Part shown: in pieces, positions 8,997-18,092 of the stretch | Layout: every line of letters starts with the position of its first letter | How positions within the stretch are numbered: position 1 is the stretch's first letter | Notes under the pieces: generated by a model | Databases searched by the model: none | Told to the model about the DNA's origin: nothing | Seen by the model: the letters and a program-made list of their open reading frames with translations, nothing else | Program-made: the position numbers and the translations under genes | Origin: Saccoglossus kowalevskii | Lineage: Eukaryota; Hemichordata; Enteropneusta; Harrimaniidae | NCBI RefSeq assembly: GCF_000003605.2 | Contig: NW_003116453.1 | Span: forward strand, 115,039-155,243 | DNA length: 40,205 bases | Reading direction: 5' to 3'

Positions 8997-11810
8997 TCAA
9001 ACCTTGTGTACACGGTCCACCCTTGAGGGGGCCTTTAATGCATTCTCTAATTTAGCCCAAAACAACTCTTTCGCTGTTGTACTGTGATCTTGAGGCCATT
9101 CTATGTAAGTCTTCTTTGTGAAAACCTTTCTCAGGATACGTGGTAACTTTTTACCAACAATCGGTTCTAATAAAATCATCACAACAACATCTCTACCATC
9201 ATCAAACAGTCGATGCAATGCCATGTTCATTTCAAAATAACACCATTCACTATTTACAAAATTCTCGCTCAAAACTAAAATAGTTTTTCTACTCTCCTGG
9301 ATGCTGTCCATGATATTGTCAACGATGAATTTACCCGGAATAAAATTTTTATAATCAACACATATATTAAATCGATATTTATCCGATTCCAAACATGGAA
9401 CTAAATTTCTCAACACCCAATTCTGATCGGCACTGTTATACGAAATGAACGCATCATAAGTTTTTTCGTCCAAGTCCACAAGTTCGCGGTATCCCCTGGT
9501 TTTTAAACGAAGCAGGAAGCATGCGTATCGAATATACCATCTATTGTAGACAGCGATACAGACAACTGCGAAGATAATAACAGCGACACAACTTAAGCTT
9601 ATTGCAAGGTGGATGTATGACAGAGACTCGCATTTCAGATTGTCAAAATTGAAGGCAGTGAAAAACGCACGACCACCAGAAGGAGACAAACAAATGTACT
9701 TGTCATAGTTCACTAAATTCACCATCTTGTTGCTATGTATCCAGTTGCGAAACCACCGAGCCGGACAGCTACATTCCAAAGAGTTTTGCGACAGGACCAG
9801 AGTTTTCAAGTTCAACAGCTCACCAGAATTCAGTTCTTCTCTTTCAATGATTGACAGATGGTTGTAAGACAGAATTAAAGTGACTAGGCTATCTGGGAAA
9901 TCAAATCTAGTGATTTTTGTAATACTGTTCAAACTAAGATCAAGATATTCCAAGTGTTTTAAATTCTTCAGCATGTCCTTATTAAGAAAGTCCAGCCCAT
10001 TTGCTTGTAAACTCAAATGTTTCAGTGCCGGCATGGAACTGAAGAACTGAGGGCTCAGTGTTCTCACAAGACTACCAGCAAGTGAAAAAATCTTCAAGTT
10101 TTCCAATGATAAATTCATTTTCTGCCACGTGATATCAAAGAAGTCACCGTTTTCAAGGTTCTCAAGATATAACTCTTCTAATGACGTCAAGTTAAATGCA
10201 ATAAGCCAGTAGAAATCGAAGAATGTACCACTCAGGTTCAAACTTTTCAGTTTTTTCAACTTTTTCAAATACACCTTTTTATTCAAAAATTGGAGAGGAT
10301 TTCTGGCTAGATTTAATTCCTCTAGTAATGTCAGATTCGAGAGAGCAGTTGTCAGCGTTTCAAAGTTTTTAAAATAATTTTCAGACAAATCAAGAACCCG
10401 GAGATTAGTTAAGTTGTATAGCCAGTAAAGGTAGCTGTTACCAAGGCGAGTCCTTCGCAAATGAAGCTCACGAAGAGTTGGCACAATGCTGAACACATTT
10501 GAGAAAATACGACGATCAAGTTCATTGTCATTCAAGTACAGAACCTTTAAACTACCATTCTTGAAATCTTTAAGACTAGGCACCCATATTAACGAGTTTG
10601 AACTAAGATCCAATATTTCCAGCTTTTCAAGGCCTTTAAAGGCATGCACGTAAACATCGAAAAATGACAGTATGTTGTATGAAAGATTAAGAACCTGCAG
10701 GTTGGGCAGGTCTATGAAGGTCTCATTTTTAATCCCTGCTAAATTAGTGTGAGATAAGTCCAGAGAGACGAAATCAACAACTCGACTCTTTGACACGTTA
10801 AAATAGGTGCGATTTAAGGATCTAGACGACAGACCGTGCACCCAGTTAAGCGACAAGTTTTTAGTATCAGGTGGGTACCTCAGTAAATTTTTCACTCCAT
10901 TAGCTCCAACCCCTTGATCTTGATGAATTTCAAAGGCCTCTGTTTGTAGATGTTCAAAAGAAGTGTTGGTAATATTCATTTCAGTGTGTTCTTCTTCCGT
11001 ATTGTTATAGTAATAAGTCCGTAAGCTTACCATCTGTAGCCGTGTAATATTCTTAAACTGTTCACCAAATTGGATGGTCGTAAAATAGCCGCTAATGATC
11101 AAATACCGCAAGTTCACTAGTGGTGCAAGTGCAACATTTGGAATGTTCATGAGACGAGTTCTATACAGTAACAAGGTTTCCAGCTTATTCAGCTTTGAAA
11201 ATACCATGGAAGGCAAGCTTTTTATAGTAGTATAAGACAGATCCAACACCTTAAGTTCTTGTAAACCATTGAATGTTTCATCCTGTAGTTCTGCAAGACA
11301 GTTCTTACCTATTGCCAAAGTCTCTAACTTCTTCAATGGCCGCAACATCTCAGGATTAAGATCCCTCATACCGATAAGAGTCAAATCCAAATACATCAAA
11401 TTATGCAAGCCTGCGAATACATCAACATTCAACTCCAAGCTCCAACTGCAATTTATATCATATTGCTTAAGATGGCGATTCTGAGCCAATGATAGGTTTA
11501 GCAGACTTGACAGATGGGAAAACGCATGGCGACTAACAGAGGTGATAGCGTTACCCCCAAGATCCAACTTCTGTAGCGGCAAACATTTTGGATTACACTG
11601 AGAAAAAGTCTCATTGGAAACATTCCAAGAAACATTTGCAGTGTTGATATATTTCAAATGCGTCAACGAGTCGGGAAGAGCAGTCAAGTCAGCATAAGCA
11701 CCTGTATATTCTATGTGTGTCCCATTGTACACCTTCCATGGAGGTAAAACACCAAAGCTGACACAAATTAATGCACAGAAACAGACATAGCCAGGAAGAG
11801 AGTCCACCAT
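8997..11810 (-). CDS. TLR-2: intact Toll-like receptor, 937 residues
   Basis: A single open frame. I choose the ATG at 11810; the frame stays open upstream only to a TTG at 11834. Residues 1 to about 20 form a signal peptide (GYVCFCALICVSFG), followed by PPWKVYNGT. The ectodomain to about residue 675 is built of roughly twenty LRRs, many with NxT/NxS glycosylation sites. The C-terminal cap (CSCPARWFRNW with two later Cys) spans about 676-731, the membrane helix about 732-755 and the TIR domain 783-937. TIR motifs are box 1 YDAFISYN, BB loop CVDYKNFIPGK with its proline at about 825, NSEWCYFEM, and box 3 LFWAKLEN. One C-terminal cap and no mid-ectodomain cysteine cluster fit the vertebrate-like TLR class. 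It is expected to recognise ligand at the cell or endosome membrane and signal through TIR adaptors. The TIR is nearly identical to TLR-1 while the ectodomain is clearly divergent. Confidence 0.96.
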   Translation of the reverse strand: MVDSLPGYVCFCALICVSFGVLPPWKVYNGTHIEYTGAYADLTALPDSLTHLKYINTANVSWNVSNETFSQCNPKCLPLQKLDLGGNAITSVSRHAFSHLSSLLNLSLAQNRHLKQYDINCSWSLELNVDVFAGLHNLMYLDLTLIGMRDLNPEMLRPLKKLETLAIGKNCLAELQDETFNGLQELKVLDLSYTTIKSLPSMVFSKLNKLETLLLYRTRLMNIPNVALAPLVNLRYLIISGYFTTIQFGEQFKNITRLQMVSLRTYYYNNTEEEHTEMNITNTSFEHLQTEAFEIHQDQGVGANGVKNLLRYPPDTKNLSLNWVHGLSSRSLNRTYFNVSKSRVVDFVSLDLSHTNLAGIKNETFIDLPNLQVLNLSYNILSFFDVYVHAFKGLEKLEILDLSSNSLIWVPSLKDFKNGSLKVLYLNDNELDRRIFSNVFSIVPTLRELHLRRTRLGNSYLYWLYNLTNLRVLDLSENYFKNFETLTTALSNLTLLEELNLARNPLQFLNKKVYLKKLKKLKSLNLSGTFFDFYWLIAFNLTSLEELYLENLENGDFFDITWQKMNLSLENLKIFSLAGSLVRTLSPQFFSSMPALKHLSLQANGLDFLNKDMLKNLKHLEYLDLSLNSITKITRFDFPDSLVTLILSYNHLSIIEREELNSGELLNLKTLVLSQNSLECSCPARWFRNWIHSNKMVNLVNYDKYICLSPSGGRAFFTAFNFDNLKCESLSYIHLAISLSCVAVIIFAVVCIAVYNRWYIRYACFLLRLKTRGYRELVDLDEKTYDAFISYNSADQNWVLRNLVPCLESDKYRFNICVDYKNFIPGKFIVDNIMDSIQESRKTILVLSENFVNSEWCYFEMNMALHRLFDDGRDVVVMILLEPIVGKKLPRILRKVFTKKTYIEWPQDHSTTAKELFWAKLENALKAPSRVDRVHKV

Positions 11811-11890
11811 GATGCTGCACCAAACAAAACCCAACAGGAAATAATGAACTGTACACTATACACTTATTGTATACTGTATTTGGAACAAGG

Positions 11891-11903
11891 AAGAGGAAGT
11901 AAA
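11891..11903 (-). promoter_or_regulatory. ETS/PU.1-like site upstream of TLR-2
   Basis: Sense strand TTTACTTCCTCTT, 81-93 bases before the TLR-2 ATG and identical to the site before TLR-1. The surrounding flank is otherwise only weakly similar to the TLR-1 flank, which makes the shared 13 bases more telling. Confidence 0.55.
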
Positions 11904-12439
11904 CGTACGGTATATCATAGCCAGCAATCCATCACGTACAATGACAACATTAAATGAATAGAAGAGTAAATACAAAACTACTTGGTAAGACGTTTACTTC
12001 AGTTACATCAGACAGAAAATCCCATTTAAAATTATTTAATTCTGACAAATGGAATGTACTGAACAGCATATACTGTAGATGCAACAACTTTTTCATTAGG
12101 TTTTATTTTTACTATTTTCACTGACAAGTGGAACTGCTAAATTATAATCACATGAATACAATTTCATAGGCAAATAAATCCATGAATTTAAAAACTTGAT
12201 AAATATGGTCAAATGTCAAAATCGTTATGTTTTGGTGTTTGCACGATCATCTGTATTCAAACGTTGTTCTATTTTTATTTACCCGAAATTGTTTACAAGC
12301 CTGAAGCATGGTTATTACAATGTATGTAGTTAACTGAGACTCAAAGAGACACACAATGTGCTGAGGTCAATACCCTCAGATTTAATAATAACACCAGTTA
12401 TTTTATTTTATTGTTTTATTTTGCAATTGGCTACAGAAT
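11904..12439. other. Distal upstream region of TLR-2, no gene seen
   Basis: AT-rich, with no coding frame. Around 12074-12125 there is a TACTGTAGATGCAAC...TTTTCACTGAC stretch that resembles one end of another short repeat, but I could not find its partner. Confidence 0.5.
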
Positions 12440-13149
12440 GTACGTATATATTGTCAGTTTTTTATTATGAAAACAAATTAGCTCAGAGTAGCTATGGCCA
12501 CACGGAAACAGGAAATAAAAGGCACTGGTAATCTAGATATGGGAATCCCCCTAGTATATTTAAGGAGTTTATAGCTCATATCAACAGCAAGGACCCACAG
12601 TACAGCAGGTGATCACAGATACATTGCAGTCCATACAAAATTGTGGGACGGACTTCAAGTCTGTGGATGACAATTCAATTTTTGAAAAGGGGTTTATATA
12701 TGGGAGGGGGCAATTTTGCAATGTAGATAGAACAAATATATTGGTTGTGGTTATCAATGTTTTAAAATTAACAATATTTGCTCTAATAGAAGTGAATCTC
12801 TAATAACTTGCATTTAGTGAACACAAGATCATTATAACTAAAGCAATGGTCACCTCTGTCATGCACACAAGTGGGCATATGTGACTATCCCATACTGTAA
12901 AATACTTTATTTTTGCTTGGAATTAATTTTCGCTATTTTCGCTGTGAAGGGATGATTCAGTCAAAATAAAATCCAATGAATACATTTTTTGTATATATTC
13001 ACATTCAACTCGTCAAAAATCTGTGAAAATAATTTCCATACAAAACACCTTTCAGCTAAAATTTATTCCAGAGAAAATAAAGTATTTTACAGTAGAACAT
13101 GTACGTACATATTTTTGAAATGAAATGTTATTTTGCAATTTTCTGAGTA
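12440..13149. repeat. Triplicated block, copy 1 (carries a MITE)
   Basis: Landmarks in order: ACAGGAAATAAAAGGCACTGGTAAT split by small differences, GGGAATCCCCCT, CACAGTACAGCAGG, GATCACAGATA, TGTGGTTATCAATGTTTT, ATATTTGCTCTAAT, GTCACCTCTGTCATGCA and ATTTTGCAATT. The same order recurs at 14152 and 14871. A MITE (12893-13094) interrupts it, and the 1.0 kb element starting at 13150 separates it from copy 2. Confidence 0.8.
12893..13094. mobile_element. MITE, full-length, TACTGTAAAATACTTTATTTT ends
   Basis: About 202 bp with long imperfect inverted ends (TACTGTAAAATACTTTATTT on the left, its reverse complement on the right) and internal ATGATTCAGTCAAAATAAAATCC. The sequence either side is contiguous in the other copies of the triplicated block, so this copy inserted after triplication. 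No coding. Confidence 0.88.
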
Positions 13150-14151
13150 CCGGATTCTGCCGTAAATTTGCCCAGGGCCTTTAAATGGCAGTTTGGGTTT
13201 TAAAAAAAAAAAATTAGGACCAAGAAACTGCCCAGGGCGATTTTTCGGCAGTTTTTTAAGGTATTATTTTAATATTTTCTGATGGCTAAAAGTTTCGCCG
13301 TAGTCATTGACGCCTATTCAAGAGTACTGTAAATAATGTTAAATTATTCTTCAAATGCTCAGTTTATCTTTTGAAAACAATTATTTTATATTTTTAAAAA
13401 CAAATCATGTCGCTTTCCCATCAAAATCCAAGCCAAAAGATCATACAACAACATCGGCAAATCTCTTTCATGCTAGGTTCAATAACATTACCATATTTAA
13501 ATGTGTTATGGTAATTTGAACACGTTGGCATCATCCATCGTTTTCATTGGTTAATTAGGTCAGGTCAGGTCAGGTCAAAACATGGCAGATATTCATTTCT
13601 ACAGCATCAAGCGTTGAAAATGCGATCGGAATCATTCGCTTACGATGAAATAAGTTGAAATTTATTTGGATTTCATAACAATTCAACGAATTTAATTTTT
13701 GCATGTTATTATAATCATTACTAGGTAATAATCAACAATTGTAAAACGCAGCATGACCGGATTGGCTACCACGATCATTTGCTACTAAGCAATGTTGTGT
13801 TTGTTGTTATTTGAAACCTCTTTTAGAATATACTTACGTTACTAATAAAATACAAACAATAATTGTATTTGCCTCACGAGGTTCGTTAATGTGATGTTTT
13901 TAGAGAATGATGCGTGGTCTACTTATTAATCCAGCTAGAAAAAAATGTATACAATTTTAGTTTCTTTCGTTTTGGGTGGTCCAACTGTCACTGTTGAAAG
14001 TCGGCGTAGGTGGATTTTTCAATGAAAATATAAGCCCCCTAAAAATATTTGATGATAATTTTCTGAAAATTTGAACTGCAAATAAGGGCCCACCAACCGT
14101 GAAACCGCCCAGGGCGATTTTTCGAATGGGCGAATTTCTGGCAGAATCCGG
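13150..14151. mobile_element. Non-autonomous DNA transposon, 1.0 kb, CCGGATTCTGCC ends, TA duplication
   Basis: The left end CCGGATTCTGCC (13150-13161) is perfectly inverted at 14140-14151, and similarity continues inward (AAATT, GCCCA). TA lies on both sides (13148-13149 and 14152-14153). Copies 2 and 3 of the host block run straight through the insertion point, so they act as the empty site. Inside there is no long open frame and no DDE-like coding; a GTCAG/GTCAGGTCAGGTCAAAA run lies at 13560. The TA duplication suits Tc1/mariner-type or related superfamilies, but the superfamily is not determined. Confidence 0.85.
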
Positions 14152-14870
14152 TATAAGCATCATCAGTTTTCATACTATACAAACAAACCCATGTCATTTG
14201 ATTAGAGTGGCGTTTCACAGGAAGAAGGAAATACCACATAAAATACACTGGTAATCCGGCTATGGGGAATCCCCTTGTATATTATTAATAAAAGGTTACT
14301 GGTAGCTCAAAGCAATAGCAATAAACCACAGTACAGTAGGGGATCACAGATAAAACTTAAAATTCCACAGACAATTTAAATTGTGGGGAGAGCTTGATGT
14401 CTGGGAGGGTGAAATTTGGTTTTCCCCTATTACTAGTAAAAATTTAAGGGTTTAACTCATAACAACAGCAAAAATCCATAGTACAGATAGGTGATCACAG
14501 ATAGACCATTGCAAAGAGAACTTTGAAGTCTTGGAGGGAAAACAATTTTACCTGGATTTTTTTTATGTAAATTATTTTACGACTGGAAAAATTTATCATT
14601 TGTGGTTATCAATGTTTTGAAGAGTAATACATATATTTGCTCTAATTTGTGCTCCAATGTGCATTTCTATTAAAATATCACATGAACTGCAAACTGCCTT
14701 ATTCTTACGGGTACACTAGATCATAATAACTTGGCTATAGACAGTCACATCTGTCATACATTTTGTACACACGTAACACATTTGCTACTTGACATATACA
14801 GGATATATTCTTTTTGAAATTATAAAAAAAAAAAAACATTATTTTGTAATTGTCTACCGAGTACATGTAT
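14152..14870. repeat. Triplicated block, copy 2
   Basis: Begins TATAAGCATCATCAG and continues with AGAGTGGCGTTTCACAGGAA, CACTGGTAATCC, GGGGAATCCCCTTGTATATT, CACAGTACAGTAGGGGATCA, TTATCAATGTTTTGA and CAGTCACATCTGTCATACA, ending at ATTTTGTAATTGTCTACC. It is longer than the other copies because the AGTACAG...GATCACAGATA part is partly repeated internally (14320-14500). Confidence 0.8.
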
Positions 14871-15380
14871 AAGCACCGCCACTTATTATATAATATAAAC
14901 AAACCTATGTAACCTATTAGAGTGGTCGTTTCACAGGAAGAAGGAAATACCACATAAAATGCACTGGTAATCATGGCATGGGGAATCCCCTTGTATATTA
15001 TTAAAGATTTAAGTGTTATCTAATAGCAACAGTAATAATCCATAGTACAGAGAGGTGATCACAGATAGACCATATAAAATTGCAAAGGAAAAATTTGTTT
15101 TCGCTTTACCTGGAGTTCTTTTATTTAAATTATTTTTACGAGTGAACAAATTTATTAATTGTGTTTATCAATGTTTTGAGAGTAATATACCATATTTGCT
15201 CTGATGTGCATTTCTATTAAAATATCACATAAACCCCAAGGTGCTTTTATTGTATACTAGATTGTTATAACTCGACTATAGACAGTCACATCTGTCATGC
15301 ACATGTAAACACATATGTTACTACCCAATAGGAAATAGACAGTACATATTCTTTTTGAAATTATAAAATTTTACCTCACA
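14871..15380. repeat. Triplicated block, copy 3
   Basis: Same order of landmarks as copy 2, very similar across GTTTCACAGGAAGAAGGAAA, ATGGGGAATCCCCTTGTATA and CAGTCACATCTGTCATGCA. It ends near ATTCTTTTTGAAATTATAAA (15350). No coding function is apparent. Confidence 0.8.
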
Positions 15381-17219
15381 AACTTTGAATCTTATTACAC
15401 AAAAACAACCAATGATAGTACCAAATTTCGACAGTACATGTATATAATTTTTTCATATATTTGTTTTACTTCAAAACCATAATTGTAGTTTTTACTCAAA
15501 ATTATGCTATACTATATTGTCAGTTTTCTTTTTCTATATGACTGATATACTTTGCAACTGAATACTAATGTTTTGATAATAAAAACAACGTTTCCCGATT
15601 TCACATGATTTCACAACTACATTTACAAGTTTCAGTAATGTATTGGCTCAACTTTATTAGAAGAACTTTTCCAATAGAAGCACACATACATGTAAATCGA
15701 AAATTGCAATTATTTTACGATGAATCACAGTGAAACCCAAGGACCAAAGTGAAAGCCAGGGCTCTAACCTTAGTTTTTACCAAATTATGGTTCATAGTTT
15801 TTTATACATTTATTCAATAAAACTGACTAGGAACAGTGCAGCAATATAGTCTTAATTATATATAGGTATAATTATCAATGAATAATCATCATCAGCATCA
15901 TTGACAGATTGCATCTGTCTACATTTGAAAAGAACCAAACAAATATGACACTGTGGCCAAGCTAAGACATGCATTTTTTTCATTGTACCCTAAACAGATA
16001 GAAGGATTTCCAAAGTTCAGATTTTTTTTTTTAAGAAATGCAGGATTGAAACATTTTACAACTCAGTGTTTTAAAAATAGACTACAGAAGTAATCAGGGA
16101 TAATGTCCAAAGCCATAAACATGTTCTCCACATTGTAACTCAACAATGTATGCATGTACTATTGTAAACATACTTCATTTTTTGATGTTAGTTTACTAGT
16201 AAAGAAAGATTTAAACATAACTTTACAGGAGAAGATAAGTTTTAACAAACATGTAGGCATTAATTTGAGTGCCAATCATAGGGCAATTCAAATCAAAGTG
16301 TTAGTCTAAATTGTTAGTGACAATACTTCATATCAAGGCAGACGATGATGAACAGTGCTAACCCCCCAACCCCCCCCCCCCAAAAAAAAATCAAATCGAT
16401 ACTGAGAAATGTTGCATTGTCATTTCAAAAACCACCTTGACTTTGAATCAGGTGGGTTTGAATACAAAATGCATATATTAAAAAGAATGTTTCTCAGACT
16501 GCCAAATTTAACTGCTAAATCTGGACACCTGCCTGAAAAAAATCGCTCAAAATTTAGGCTTAAAGGATACACTAGCATGTTAACATGGATACATTCATTA
16601 TTGATTCAATTAGAACTCCATAGAAAACAGTGTTAGTGTGAATTTATCCAAACAAAAACAGGTTACAAAAATTAAAATATTCTTTGAACCCTCATGTATG
16701 TAATTGAATTCTTGCCAAAAAAAGACTCCTACAAAATAGACGTACACAAAACACATTGATTTGTCAGGTTTTTACCTTCAATATTCTCAGAAAAACAGCC
16801 AGTTTTGAAGAGCTTAATCAAGAGTTGCCCAGATCCACAGGTCACTGGTACTTGTCAATAAACACAGCTTCACACACAAGTCTAACAGCTGAAGTTTATG
16901 TTGTCGAAGTATATCCTCACACATTGCATTTCAGATAAAACATGGTAAAACAAAAGCTAACAGCAACCATAAGATTTGAACTGCAGGCTACGAACACTGA
17001 TATGCAAATTGGTAGTAGGAGATCTGTATACAAATACTACATGGACAGGCGATTTAAATGAACTTCCCATGATGCACCGGTGCAGAGCCAGGATTGTGGT
17101 GCTGACACTATAAAAGAACCACTATAGATAACACACACTTCAAGATATAATATTTTTTTATTTTCATTATATATATTGTATACACTGTTTATGAAGAACG
17201 TTTACTTTCACTTCCCATA
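15381..17219. other. Non-coding spacer between repeat block and MITE
   Basis: No recognisable gene. The short open frames (for example 16409-16636 and 16756-16938) have no family resemblance or signal. Low-complexity C and A tracts lie at 16364-16390. Confidence 0.55.
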
Positions 17220-17423
17220 TACTGTAGAATACTATATTTTTGCTTGGAATTTATTTTCGCCGGATGGATGATTCCGTGAAAATAAAATCAAGCGAATATA
17301 CTTTTTTTCCTATATTTCACATTAAACTCATCAAAAATCAGTAAAAATAAATTCCATACAAAACGCCCAAAAAGCCTTTTCAGCGATAAATTAATTCCAG
17401 CGAAAATAAAGTATTTTACAGTA
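17220..17423. mobile_element. MITE, full-length, same family as 12893
   Basis: Starts TACTGTAGAATACTATATTT and ends AATAAAGTATTTTACAGTA. The interior GGATGATTCCGTGAAAATAA and the CATACAAAACGCCCAAAAAG stretch match the copies at 12893 (same strand) and 29958/33401 (inverted). About 204 bp, no coding. Confidence 0.88.
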
Positions 17424-17639
17424 CCTCACTTCCCATGTAACTGTTTCATCGTACACTGTGATGGCTAATCAAAACACACATGTCAGAAGTGTCACGTTCT
17501 GAATATCACATCTTAAAAATATTAATATGTAGTAAAACGTTACAGAAATTCATTCACATATACGAACATACAAACACAAAACAAAAAATTGCACCTTGTC
17601 ACTGCAAGCAGTATTTCCTGTTACACTACAAGGCACTGT

Positions 17640-17925
17640 CCCAAAATAAGACAGCTTGAAATAGCATGTAGGCAAATAATATGATCAAATTTTAAAGAAA
17701 GCTTATCAGCTTTTCACATTGCCCAAGAAATCTATGTACCAAGTTTTATTGAAATGTGATGATTAATTATAATGCAAATTAGATAATTAATATGAATGAA
17801 GTCAATCCAAAAATAATCAGATCTGTGCATTGTCCCAGAGTATAAATGTGCCAAGTTGCATCAAAATGAGATGATTGGTTCTTGATATAATGGTGAAAAC
17901 AGACATACAGACAAGGTAACCGCAA
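17640..17925. repeat. Degenerate tandem SINE-like repeat ending in an ACAGACATACAGACA tail
   Basis: Two related units, one around ATGTACCAAGTTTTATTGAA (17734) and one around ATGTGCCAAGTTGCATCAAA (17846), followed by TGATGATT/GATGATTGG and a GACA-type tail. This resembles dispersed repeats common in marine invertebrate genomes; I cannot name the family. Confidence 0.45.
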
Positions 17926-18092
17926 AGACTTCCCGTTGTCCAAAAGCCCATAAAAAAAAACATTAGAAATACATGTACAACCAAACTAATCTCCTGAACT
18001 ATTTTGATGTGACATTTTATTGGAAGGCATCCAAAAGAACAAATAGGGCAATCAGCACTGTTAAACATACTCTACATATATATACAAAAAAA

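Noticed and set aside
16409-16938. Two frames of 75 and 60 codons upstream of the MITE at 17220
   Set aside because: No signal, domain or repeat pattern; length is within chance for AT-rich DNA.
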